DNA from: Saccharum officinarum
Lineage: Eukaryota > Streptophyta > Magnoliopsida > Poales > Poaceae
Assembly: GCA_020631735.1 (NCBI GenBank)
Contig: CM036223.1
Span: 4,750,191-4,814,190, forward strand
Direction: 5' to 3'
DNA length: 64,000 nucleotides
The notes beneath the pieces were generated by a model. It searched no databases, was not told where the DNA came from, and was given only the letters and a program-made list of their open reading frames with translations. Position 1 is the first letter of the stretch. Every line of letters begins with the position of its first letter. Below are positions 1 through 11,434 of the stretch, piece by piece. Both the position numbers and the translations under genes were made by a program.

Positions 1-370
1 ACTTTGGCATGGCTTAATGCCCTGAGTTCTGAAAGCTCCATCACAATTAAGTTTAGCAAAGCTTTCTGATGGTTGACTCCGTTTCGGTCTTGTCGGACGA
101 AGAACAGGATCTGATCTGAATTTTTCAAACACTAAACATTCTTCACGTTCTGATCATTTGTGCTACCTGTGTGCTACTTCTCGGCCTCTTCCCTTCACAC
201 ACGGCACATCGCTCGCTCCACCGGAGATACATCAGAATGACTACCAGGCGTTGAGTTGCATCTTTAAGTTTGATCACCTCCTCTACTGCTTGAGGTGAAG
301 TTGTCGCAGCTAGGAGGATCCTGACCTGCTCAAGCTGGAGCTCATTCCATATCTGACGCAATGAACACAC
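1..370 (-). pseudogene. Captured RNase H-type gene fragment, copy A
   Basis: Read on the minus strand, 370-143 is open for 75 codons and resembles the linker of grass proteins related to LINE reverse transcriptases that end in a type I RNase H domain. After a stop, a shifted frame reaches the motif KLNCDGAF, typical of the first beta strand (catalytic Asp) of plant RVT_3-type RNase H domains. The remainder of that domain is missing, so the piece cannot be an active enzyme. It lies antisense within the Helitron 3' end and is present in all three Helitron copies, which suggests capture before the copies diverged. Family assignment is from recalled family features, not a search. Confidence 0.5.
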
Positions 371-626
371 AAATATCTAATCTCATTCCCCGTCGTCTCA
401 AATACACCCGCAGAGCCAAGCTATTATGTCCGAGTTAAATACACAAGGCGACGTTGTCACGTATCTACAGAAGAAGAACAAGATGCGTGAACTCCATTCA
501 GGTGATGTCATGATGACATCACCATGACATATTTTCCTATATCAAAATAAATGATAAAATACATACCGTATACGTTTTCATGTCTAAAAATAAATGGGAA
601 AATACATAACAAATATATGAGGGCGC

Positions 627-652
627 AATGGTAGCGCCTGTGCTAACGCAAC
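627..652 (+). other. Internal stem-loop in Helitron 3' region, copy A
   Basis: The bases ggcgc-aatggta-gcgcc form a short GC stem-loop about 360 bp before the Helitron end. It is conserved in the other two copies (27958-27980 and, inverted, 58190-58212). The following bases resemble the context of the terminal hairpin (cggcttc-tttca), so it may be a decayed older 3' terminus. Function unknown. Confidence 0.35.
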
Positions 653-986
653 GGCTTCATTTCAACAAATATATTTTGTAGGCTATATAGCAAATTAATA
701 AGTTAACTTATTATCTGTCATTCACAGAGGTCACATTCACTGGGGACGGAATTCATAGTGGACATTTTGAAGAGCAATGCAAATGAATGTACAGATAATA
801 TCCCTGGAGAACTCCAAAATCTACTCCAACAAATAAATTAGCGGTAATATACGAGACATGACTTTATTATGCCTTGTTATGCATTAGCATTTTCCAGATA
901 TACACGGTTATATACAATTGAGTGTGACTTAAACTATCAAAAAATATCGTTGTTCCGTTCTTTTTAAGTGCACCCCTGAAATGAAG

Positions 987-1014
987 CCGTGGCATGCCAC
1001 GGGCATTATACTAG
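987..1014 (+). other. Helitron 3' terminus (palindrome plus CTAG), copy A
   Basis: A perfect 16-base palindrome CCGTGGCATGCCACGG (987-1002) is followed after 8 bases by CTAG (1011-1014), with T next. A hairpin about 10 bases before a CTRR end, inserted before T, is the defining 3' signal of Helitrons. Confidence 0.9.
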
Positions 1015-1020
1015 TTCCTC

Positions 1021-2146
1021 ATTAAAGGTACACATGTAGTCTCTTTATATACATGTAGTCTTCAGGGCATATACGGTAGCCTCCAAGGCTCATATGGTAT
1101 GAGCCCATCAATCCTCTAACTGAGGAAATTCTTAACAAGAAGTTCCTTGTGAATTGTGATCACAAAACATCAATAAAAATGTTTTGGGAGATCATATAAC
1201 CTATATCTCAAGACTCAAGTAGTCAACCAACCAGAAAAGATATTTCATATATACATACATGGGTCCATACGTATATCTATACCTAATAATCTATACCTAA
1301 TAATCTATACCTAATAATAAAGAGGCAAAATTTCAGGTATTTTTTTCGTCCATCCATTTTTCTTAGTCTATCCCCTCTAACTATCGAACAATGTAGAGTT
1401 TCTTCCGTCTAGATTTATATATATAACCCGTGCTCATACGAGTTAGAAATAGCTCGCATCTAGACTCATATGGAGTCCAATTATAAGACGGACACCAGAA
1501 TAGCTACAACTCCTAATCCAAATAGGTCCTTTAAAAAACGGACACAACACAGAAAAGAACTCTCCATCCCGTGGGGAAAAAACCCAGATGCCTGGTCTTC
1601 GGCAAGAAATAGGATTCCTACACATATACGTATATGTAACTTGCTCATGCATTATCTGTTTTGGTTACAACTATCTCTATTTACTTGGCCAGGCTAAAGC
1701 GTACAGGATTCCTAATCCCTATTTACTTGGCCATGCTAAAGCGTACATGATTTTCCTAAGTCAAGTACGAATACAACTTCCTCTTTCCATGACTGGCCGA
1801 ATAATTAATCTTCTTTCCTATCTCAAATATTTCCCAAATCTGACTCAAGCACGGACTCTTACCATAATTTTAGCCAAACCTAGAATAAAGGTACACATGT
1901 AGTCTCTTTATATAGATGTAGCCTTCAGGGCATATACGGTAGCCTCCAAGGCTCATATGGTATGAGCCCATCAATCCTCTAATAGAGGAAATTCTTAACA
2001 AGAAGTTCCTTGTGAATTGTGATCACAAAACATCAATAAAAATGTTTTGGGAGATCATATAACCTATATCTCAAGACTCAAGTAGTCAACCAACCAGAAA
2101 AGATATTTCATATATACATACATGGGTCCATACATATATCTATACC

Positions 2147-2243
<97 letters not shown>

Positions 2244-2285
2244 AATTTATACCTAACAATAAAGAGGCAAAATTTCTCACCCTTT
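1021..2285 (+). repeat. Degenerate tandem duplication of about 0.86 kb, copy A
   Basis: The block beginning ttaaaggtacacatgtag at about 1023 recurs at about 1887 with the same following landmarks (agcctccaaggctcatatgg, gtgatcacaaaacatc, catgggtccatac). The second copy carries the microsatellite in place of the short 'ctatacctaataat' run of the first. No coding potential or transposon termini recognised. Confidence 0.75.
2147..2240 (+). repeat. (TAA)n microsatellite, copy A
   Basis: About 31 uninterrupted TAA units followed by one 'tac' variant. The equivalent tracts at 29472-29577 and 44878-44973 differ in length, as expected for alleles of a hypervariable repeat. Confidence 0.95.
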
Positions 2286-3084
2286 TTTTTGGTCCGTCTT
2301 CCTCTAACTAACTCCGTAAATGTGAAAACTATTTTTGTTGGTCTCTCTAAAAACTCTTCTTTATATTAAATGTGTCTATTTTTTTGGTTCGTCCTCCGTC
2401 ATTCATTCACTTAGTTTGAAGCTGCATGCAGAAACCAAGTTGATATCCCATTGCACCACTCTAACAGAGTCCGTTCAAGTTTGTTTGTAGCGTTAAGTCA
2501 ATCTTTTCTCTTTCTTAAATCGACAGCAAGTACACACGATAGTCTACTATTTAAGTTAAGTTAAATCTTTTGTAAGTTCTCCATATGGGACTAATCCTTT
2601 GTTGCACTATCTTTATTATGGGCCTCACAATTTATTAATGTAAGGTTGAACAAGCCCAATTAAATCGTCCTACTCGCATCTAGGTTCCAATTTATTTTAT
2701 TCTCCCATTCCAATTCTATTTACCGATTCCGCCACTCGACTCCATTGTCCGTTTTTTTGGTGTTTCAGTTCAAGTTGCTACTACATTCCGTTTGTTTTTT
2801 CTGCAGTTTTTTTTGTTTTCTTTTTTTTTGTTTTCAAGTACCCGTTCATTTTTATATAAATAAATAACAAAACAAATCATAAATGCTAAATTTTGGCAAA
2901 GAAATAAAGTTTCATACTACTAAGTTGTTGATGGAGTTTTCATAGGAACTAACTTATTATCCAATCCAATCTATAACTAATACCAAAGGGACAAAAATGT
3001 CCCTACCTAAAATGTTGCCACGTCTCTTGCATTCGGCTTTTCGGATCAGTGATCTCGGCTTTTGTTTTTTACCTAGACTCAGCT

Positions 3085-6000
3085 TGTGACAGAACCGACC
3101 AAATTATAAGAGCACAAGTACAAAAACAAGCACCGAAGCGCTCAAATTTTCGAACTTGAGATCATATAATCCCGGTAGTCAATCGAAACCACGAAGGATT
3201 TCAAACCAACTTGCTTACAACCAAGATCGCATCATTCAACATACAACATCATACGTTACATTTCGCAAGTAGTTCCGAAATAAGTTTACACACACGGAGT
3301 CGCAAATATTACAAACCAAGTTTATAAAATAGCGGAAGCAAACACACGCCAGTTGTTTTAACTATTGCCAGTCTTGTTGATCAACATCCCACAAAAGCAT
3401 TAGGAAAGTACATAAAAGATGATCACGCCCAAGTGATCTAGTCTTCGTCACCCGCAGGGTGGAGACAATTTTTGCAGAAGCCTTGGTAGAGCATATCATC
3501 TACAACAGGAGGGAATAAACCCTGAGTACTGGAATGTACTCAGCTAGACTTACCCGTCGAAAACCATAAATAAGATGACACCAAGGATTATGCAAGGCTT
3601 TTACAAGAGGCTAGCTGACATCATATTTTTACATAAAGGCATAAGTACTTGAGATTCTTATAACCTGTACTAGCAGTTATTTTAGCATTTACTTGTCATC
3701 TATCTTAGCACCTGTACTAAACATGCACTTGATTAATAATCAAACAATTATCATCATTATATCCAGAGCAGGTATGAATTGTGGCAACATTGTATCATTC
3801 CCTTAACCACCGGTTCATTTAATGAGATCTACGTTGCTGCTGCTCAAGTCAAGTGCTCACTAACCGGGAGCGACGGCGATTCGAATCGAATTCCTATCCA
3901 GCTGGAGGGGTATTTCTAACACTCACCGTGCAGACCCCTGCCAGGGTCGCACAGGCCACCGTTTCATATGATTCAGGAATCGCGGGTCCGAATAATGTCG
4001 CGACCCCAAGGGCGACACTCTGCCAGGTGATAGGGACTCTAACCCCCCCTTGGTCTCACGCCAATGTCCCCAAGCACATCCTTTCTCTCCTCCAAGAAGC
4101 AACCTACCATTCGATTCCCGGCCTGAACCATATTACTCGGCTTCGCGGTCGGAACGGCTTATCCGGCCAACTAAGTGTTAGACTGCGTTCAACATGACTC
4201 AAGGACGTACAGCGAATCGGTCCTTAAACGACTCAGACGGGCATAGCTCCACACCCAAGACGTGAAGTGTCTTGCGGCTGTACTATCGAACTCCCGCCCG
4301 GTCTCAATTTCATTTTTAAGCATGGTTCCACCATGATAGCCATAAAGCCACTCATGACTCCTTCCTACATCTCGCGGATGACCGGAAATCACCCGACTTC
4401 TACCGTACTAAGCAGGGCTAAGCATTGACACGTGCCTAAACCTAATATAGGATTAAGTATGATATCTGGACAAGGACAGGTATAATGCAACAAGTGTTCT
4501 CATCTAACTCCTACAACTTAATAAAGTAAAACAATTAAAAGTACTCAAGATTAATTTATAAATCAATAGGTTCAGAATGCACCGGGGCTTGCCTTCAGAA
4601 AGGTCGAAGGCCGGTGATCAGGACACTCAGGTAGATCTTCGGTAGGAGCTTCGTCGCCGGCTGGTTCCTCTAGCTGCTCCGGCTGGTCCTGGACTTCCTC
4701 CGGAATCACAGGCTCGAATTCGAGGAGAGTTACCCCCTCCGGTACACCTATTGCATGAATGCACAATAATATTATGGGTGCATAAAGGTGCAACATGCTC
4801 GGAATGAAATACATTTCAGAAATAAAATAAGAATCTAATCACGTTACTTTATTAGTACGTGCAAAACTCTTCTCCGGTGGAGAAGTACTTACCTAATCTA
4901 CCCAACCTAAGATATAGTTGTTCCTCTTCGGTTAAGGCCCTAACACCTAACAAACACAAAAGTAATATTACTTAGGTTACCATAGTAAGACATTCTGGAC
5001 AGCAGCTCAAAGATTCTAACATAACTGGAGAATCCCAACTCCAAAAGATATGATCTAAGACAACCTGGAAAGCTTATGAAATGCACCACAAAATATTTTC
5101 AGACCACAGCACGTAATTCCAAAGTTCACCTAGTCGAAATTCCAAAGTCCCAGAATCTGCTCTCTCTAAACAGAGAGCAGCCAATTCTGGACTGTCACTT
5201 AAAACAGCAATAACTCCTAAACTACTAGCCCAATTGCCATCAAATTTTGACACAAGCTAGTTTAACCAGTTTACTACCACTTTGGTATTCACAAGTTTTC
5301 TAGCCAATACTTTTATTAAGGGTCAAACCTAGAAATGCTACCAGCTGTCCAGAAAACCTAGAATTGCAAAGATTAAATATTTATTTATGTGGCAAATATC
5401 CCATAAGACCAAACTACTGTTACCACAAGTTCACAAAGGTCACAAGAACCCCAGAAAGTAAGGTGTGCCCACTAGAATATTGATTTACACCCCTTTCTTA
5501 ATTTACTTAAGTAATTAAGTGGAATTTTAAACATATATGTAAACTGCTCTTAAAATTCTACAAAAATTACAGGGGACTCTATGACCCAAAAAGAGACTAC
5601 TGTAAAAAGTTGAACTCAATTTATTCACAGGAACTCTCTGAACAAAATTCACAAGCCCCAAAAGGCTGATTTTGTATAAATAACAAAGCATAGTAAAAAG
5701 TGTCAAACAACAGATTTCTTAATTTTCTTGGACTCTCTAGGGTACCAAGACATTCTCCAAAAATTTATATGAACATTGCACATGTAGAAAAATTACTAAA
5801 ATTCATTTAAGTATTTCCTAGAATAACAAGATAGTATTATAACTTGAAAAGTACTTAAGCACTACTGCCCAAATTTTTACCAAAGCTAGAGCAAGTATAA
5901 ATTAGCCTACTCACCAAATTTCATAATTTTTGGAACACTGAAACTCAAGATATAATTTAAACAAGTTTGCATGTGATTTAAAACACATTTCAAGGACCTA

Positions 6001-8039
6001 TTTAAAATCCCAGAAAACAAACATCACATAACAAATTCATATTTTTCTAAAATACTACACACCCTGTAGATCCCAACAAAATTTATCTTATAATTTTTGG
6101 GCAAGAAAACCCTAGATCTACATTTTTCTAAACATTATCTAAAACTGTGACAGAATAAAAGAAATGAAAAAAATCAGATTGTTACTGGGCCGGCCGGGAA
6201 AATACGCGGCCCAAGACTCGCGGCGTGGCCCGTTTCCGCGCGTGGCCTGCTACGGCTCCCGCCCGCGCGCGCGTGCGACTGACCAGGTGCCCCACCGGTC
6301 AGAAGAAGAGAGGCGGAGGGCGGAGCTGCGGTCGCCGGAGCTCGCCGTCGGTGAGCCGGCCGACGAAATTGGACGTATGAGCATGACCACGTCATCGAAC
6401 TACATCGGTTGGTGGCAAGAACAGCGGCCAGAGCCACGGTAAGGTGCTCGCCGTCGGGCATGGCGGACCACCGGCACGGTGGTGGCGAAATCTCGCCGCC
6501 GGTGAGCCTGACATCCCAACCCTAACCCCCGATGAGCATCCCCATTCTACCTCGACCCTAACGCACCTACAAGTGGGCGACAGAGACGCCCAGAGACCTC
6601 TGGCCACGAGAGCCATCGCGCGGAGGAACTCCGGCGAGGTACGCGCGGAGGAAAACGAAAATGTGGCCCTACCATAGCGCGATTGGCTGCGAGGAGTGGA
6701 CGGTGAGGTAGGGCTTCAAGGCGGAGCGAGAGACGCAGTTTGGCCGTGTGATGCCGGTGGCGAGCGCTTGCGAGCACGTCGGAGCGGTGGCGGCAATGGC
6801 GGCTCGGTTTCTCCGCTCTGCCGACGAGAGAGGAAAGGAGGGGGGAAATGGATGGGTAAGGCCGGGACGACAGCAGAGCCCTTCTTATGCGCTCGGCAGC
6901 TGGCCAAGGCGCTAGTCGCGCGCGGCGCGTGGAGGACACGCCGCGGCGACGATCTGCCCCGTCGGACAGCTCACTCGGATGTCTGACCGACTGAATTCAA
7001 ACCCCGCATCAACCGACTGACAAGCCAAGTTTAACAATGATTATCTCCAAACCGGTTCGAATTAGTCGAAGATGATTACACCAATTTTGTAGAGCTACAT
7101 GAGGGCTACAAGTTTTCAATTGGAGTTTGGACTGGTTCGGCCTGGATTTGAAACTACAGAGCTCCAAAGTGTGCCCCTTGAAACTGAAACGCAGTTTCAG
7201 AGATAAACGCCGACTGAAACCCTAACTTCTGACACTGTATCTCCTAAACTATTGAGAACCAGGTGATGGTGATATTGACAATGTTGTAGAGCTATGTGTG
7301 GACAACAACTTTGTCAATTGGCTCCAGGACTGGTTTGGCCTAGTTTGTGAGTTACAAGTTGCTAAAGGGAGGACAGTGAAAACGTTTTCAGCTCCACACT
7401 TAGCCAAAATAGCTAAGTCCCAAAACAGCCCCTAATACCGACTTGTGGGCCATTTTTTAGCATGTTCTGATCATTTTTCATGAGATGCCCATATTAGAAC
7501 TTTTGTTCCTTATGAAATTCTCTACAACCTTGCTTAAGGTTGCTCCTCCATGCAAGATCTCTAAACTTTACTTTTTAATTGGTCAAACCAGATCACTCCA
7601 GAGGTCCAACTTAGTCAACAACATTTGGAAGGGCAATTTGGTAATTTTGGTCAACATGAACATTGCTCCACTACTTACCCTAAATGTAATTAAGGTGTTA
7701 TAAGACCTAATTAGCCACTCTACACATTGGTTGCACAAAATTCCTAGTGTCACATACTTTGGCACAAGTATTTCAATACTTTCACCCAAATGTTGCAAGC
7801 TCCTGTTGCACATGTTGCATGAGTGTGTTGCACAACACTTGCTAATTACATTACACTAAAGTGGTTGACATATCTCACAAAGGAAATTGCACATAAGGTA
7901 CTTGTGTGTTGCACACTACTCACTTCTTACTTCACATGGAATATAAACATATTATAAGCTTATGCATGAAATGAATGATGCTTGCTTATGCTCATGCAAA
8001 TGCAATGCAATTAAGGAGCTAAACACCTGGGGTGTTACA
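3085..8039 (-). mobile_element. 3' LTR (4.95 kb) of a chromovirus on contig 1
   Basis: The LTR runs from TGTGACAG at 3085 to GTTACA at 8039; on the minus strand it begins TGTAACACCCC and ends CTGTCACA. Its left junction is exact: flank sequence agct (3081-3084) continues as 'catctg' in copy B but as LTR here. The expected target duplication CAGCT (3080-3084) cannot be checked because the other end is beyond the N gap. A purine tract and pol on the minus strand adjoin at 8040, so this is the 3' LTR. It contains a GC-rich block (about 6180-6980) within AT-rich sequence and no convincing gene. The unusual LTR length plus the chromodomain in pol suggests the Tekay/Del lineage. Confidence 0.85.
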
Positions 8040-8052
8040 GCCCTCCCCCCTT
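8040..8052 (-). other. Polypurine tract of contig 1 chromovirus
   Basis: The minus strand reads AAGGGGGGAGGGC directly before the LTR, the standard priming site for plus-strand synthesis in LTR retrotransposons. Confidence 0.85.
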
Positions 8053-8084
8053 ATAAAAATCTCGTCCCGAGATTTAGAAAGCGT

Positions 8085-11000
8085 ACCATTTTTCATAGAA
8101 TTCCTTATTAACCATCCCGCAAATAGTCCTCCCGTTCCCATGTAGCGTCACTTTCACTACCCTGATTACTCCACATTACTTTATACCACTTAACCACTTT
8201 GCTTCTAGTCACTCGTTCCTGAGTATCGATCACTCGGACGGGCTTTTCTTCGTAAGTTAGATCGGATTCCAGCCTGATATCTCCTAAAGGGACTCTTTCC
8301 TCAGGAACTCAAAGACACTTTTTGAGCTGTGATACATGGAAGACGTTGAATATGGCACTCATTTTAGGAGGTAACTGGATTTTGTACGCAACAGCTCCAC
8401 TCTTGCCTATGATTTGGAAAGGACCCATGTATCTTGGCGCAAGTTTCCGCTTAACACCAAAACGTTGGACACTCTTCATTGGAGAAACTTTCAGATACAC
8501 GAAGTCTCCAACTTCAAACTCGAGTGGTTTTCTACGACGATCAGCGTAACTTTTCTGTCTAGCCTGGGCTGCAGCCATATGTTTTTGGATGGTACGGACT
8601 TGTTCCTCAGCTTCCTCAACAAAAGCAATACCATAAAATCTTCTCTCACCAGCTTCTATCCAATTTAGTGGGGTTCTACACTTATGACCATACAACGCTT
8701 CGAATGGGGCCATCTTAATACTCTCTTGGTAACTATTATTGTACGAGAATTCGGCTAGAGGTAACCATTTTTCCCAAGAACCCTTGGATGATATTACACA
8801 TGCCCGCAACAGATCTTCCAAGATTTGGTTAACCCGTTCCGTCTGTCCTGACGTCTGGGGGTGATAAGCAGAGCTTCTCACTAACTTGGTTCCCAGAAGT
8901 GATGCAAGTGCTCCCAAAAGCGAGCAGTGAACTGGGGACCACGTCAGATATGATAGTACGAGGTATCCCATGGAGCCGGACTATCTAATTGAAGTACAGC
9001 TCAGCATAGTCAGTGGGACGATAGTCCACTCTAACAGAATGAAGTGAGCTGACTTGGTTAGGCGGTCCACAATTACCTAGATGGAGTTATATTTTTGACA
9101 GTAGGAGGAAGTCCGACAATGAAATCCATACTTATCTCTCCCATTTCCAACCTGGGATAGAAAGTGGTTGAAGTAACCCAGCTTTCAAATGCACAGCTTT
9201 AACTCTACAGCAGGTGTCACACCTAGCCACCTATGCAGCTATCTCTTTCCGCATCTTGGTCCACCAATAGTATGGCTTTAAATCATAATACATCTTATTG
9301 CTACCAGGGTGGATGGACAACTTAGAGGAGTGTGCTTCAGACATAATATCATTTCAAAGCTCCCGGTCCTTAGGCACAACTAACCTATCCTTGAACCATA
9401 GTACACCCTCTTCATCTACCCTGAACTATGTAGTTTCTTGCTCTTTCATCTTACGCTTGATGTGGAATATACCAGTGTCAGTCTTTTGGAGCTCAATAAT
9501 TCTGCTTTTGAGAGTACAACTGACAGTGATGTTGTACAAGACTGCTGGATGTAGAAGGCGAGATCGATAAAAATCAGTTTCAACTAGGGAATGGCAATGA
9601 GACTTACGGCTTAAAGCATCCACAACCACATTTGCCTTGCCAGGATGATAGTGCACTTGAAGGTTATAATCCTTAATCAACTCGAGCCATCTTCTTTGAC
9701 GCATATTTAACTCAGGTTGGGTGAAGATGTATTTGAGGCTTTTGTGGTCGGTGTAGATATTGCAAACATTGCCCAACAGGTAGTGTCGCCAGGCTTTCAA
9801 AGCATGAACAACTGCGGTGAGTTCTAAGTCATGCGTTGGATAATTCGCCTCATGCTTCCGAAGTTGTCGAGAGGTATATGCAATTACTCGACCTTCTTGC
9901 ATCAACACACCTCCCAAACCTATGCCTGAGGCATCACAATAAACATCAAATGGTTTCTCGATATCCGGTTGTGCCAAAACCGGAGCTGAGTTAGGAGAGT
10001 CGCAGTTTGTGAAAGCCGCATCACACTCAGGAGTCCAGACAAACCTGGTGTCTTTTTGCAGCAACCGAGTCATTGGCTTGGCTATTTTGGAGAAATCTGG
10101 ATGAAACGACGATAATAGCCAGCCAAACCAAGAAAACTCCGAACCTCGTGAACCGAGATAGGAGCTTTCCAGTTCAGTACTTCTTGTACCTGGCGGGGTC
10201 CACCATAATTCCTCCATCAGACAACACATGCCCAAGGAAAGGTACTTCTCGAAGCCAGAATTCGCACTTACTGAACTTTGCATATAATGATGTTCACGCA
10301 GTCTTGTGAGGACTATACGCAGATGTTCAGCGTGATCTTCCTCATTTACAGAATATATCAGGATGTCATCAATAAATACCACCACGAACTTATCCAATTC
10401 AGGCATAAACACCGAATTCATCAAGTACATAAAGTGTGCGGGGCATTTGTTAAGCCGAAAGACATTACAAGATACTCATAAAGACCGTATCTGGTAGAAA
10501 AGGCTGTCTTTGGAACATCTTCGGCGGATTTTAATTTGATGGTAGCCAGATCTTAGATCGATCTTAGAGAAAACTTTAGCTTTAGACAACTGATCGAACA
10601 AGATGTCGATACGTGGTAGAGGGTACTTATTTTTGACAGTGACTGCATTGAGAGGTCTATAATCTACGCACATTCGCAATGACTGATCCTTCTTCTTTAC
10701 AAAGATAGCAGGACATCCCCACGGCGACGAACTAGGATGAATCAACCCCTTCTTCAATAGTTCGTTCAATGCCACCTTAAGTTCAGCTAACTCATTCGGA
10801 GGCATCCTATAGGTCTCCTAGAGATGGGAGCCGTGCCAGGCAACAACTCGATTTTAAATTCCACATCTCGATCCGGAGGGAGCCCCGGCAAATCATCGGG
10901 AAAAACGTCCGGAAACTCATTTACTACTGGAATTTCGGCCAACGCCTTTGCTTGCACAGCATGAATTTCCCTAGACAAATCAACTTTTCTGGGAAGTTGT

Positions 11001-11296
11001 ACCAGAAAACCCTTTTGATCTGTAGGATCTCTGAGCATAACTACCCGAGTGGATGTATCAATGAGTACCCCATTCTGACTCATCCAATTCATGCCCAGAA
11101 TAACATCTATGCCTAATCCCGGCAAAACCACTAAGGCAAGCGAGTACTTTCGCCCTTCTATCTCAAGCTCAAGATTCACCACTACTTTATTTGTGGAAAT
11201 ATTCCCACTGTTGCTGCACTAATACAATAACCCCCACCTTCAACAGTATGCAATTTGTGTGCAAATTCTGATGCAAACTTAGACTGATAAAGAATG
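8085..11296 (-). pseudogene. Broken Ty3/gypsy chromovirus pol (PR-RT-RH-IN-chromodomain)
   Basis: Minus-strand remnants run in the order expected for Ty3/gypsy. The C-terminal half of the retropepsin (11290-10790, ILGMNWM) is followed by reverse transcriptase (10805-10340, with FIDDILIYS near 10350-10385), RNase H (about 9970-9590, YCDASG then YTDHKSLKY), the integrase zinc-binding region (about 9430-9190), the integrase core and GPY/F region (8971-8309, APRYMGPFQI), and a chromodomain-like tail (about 8290-8090) in another frame. At least three frameshifts and several stops separate the parts, so no functional polyprotein is made. Gag and the protease active site lie in the N gap. The chromodomain places it among plant chromoviruses. 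Confidence 0.9.
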
Positions 11297-11396
11297 NNNN
11301 NNNNNNNNNNNNNNNNNNNNNNNNNNNNNNNNNNNNNNNNNNNNNNNNNNNNNNNNNNNNNNNNNNNNNNNNNNNNNNNNNNNNNNNNNNNNNNNN
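11297..11396. other. Assembly gap (100 N)
   Basis: Exactly 100 N, the usual placeholder for a scaffold join of unknown size. It joins the protease of a minus-strand chromovirus to the reverse transcriptase of an unrelated plus-strand Tat element, so the two sides are not one element. Confidence 0.98.
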
Positions 11397-11434
11397 AGAG
11401 CTATGAACTTTATTTTCCATGAATATGAAGCACG

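Larger units (their letters stand above)
1..1014 (+). mobile_element. Helitron 3' portion, copy A
   Basis: This is the 3' end of a Helitron whose fuller copies lie at 23096-28349 and, inverted, 57819-63070. Position 1 corresponds to 27336. It holds the 3' untranslated part, a gene fragment in antisense, and the terminal hairpin plus CTAG at 1011-1014. The rest of the element lies upstream of the window. No Rep or helicase coding sequence remains here. Confidence 0.85.
1015..3084. other. Non-coding flank between Helitron and LTR element, copy A
   Basis: No convincing gene lies here; short open frames are AT-rich and without domain resemblance. The stretch contains a degenerate tandem duplication (unit 1 about 1021-1345, unit 2 about 1885-2285, offset about 864 bp), a 42-bp tandem pair near 1681-1762 built on ttacttggcc, and a (TAA)n microsatellite. 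The same sequence is at 28350-30415 and, inverted and interrupted, at 57818-56846 plus 45122-43852. Confidence 0.8.

Noticed and set aside
1470..1902. Two plus-strand frames and one minus-strand frame conserved in all three flank copies
   Set aside because: Conservation reflects recent common origin of the copies; no start context, domain or codon signal, and one strand opposes the others.
2161..2220. CRISPR-like regular repetition
   Set aside because: It is a simple trinucleotide microsatellite in eukaryotic transposon-rich DNA; no spacers or cas genes.
6164..6986. Overlapping GC-rich frames on both strands in the contig 1 LTR
   Set aside because: High GC removes stop codons in all frames; they lie inside an LTR and match nothing.
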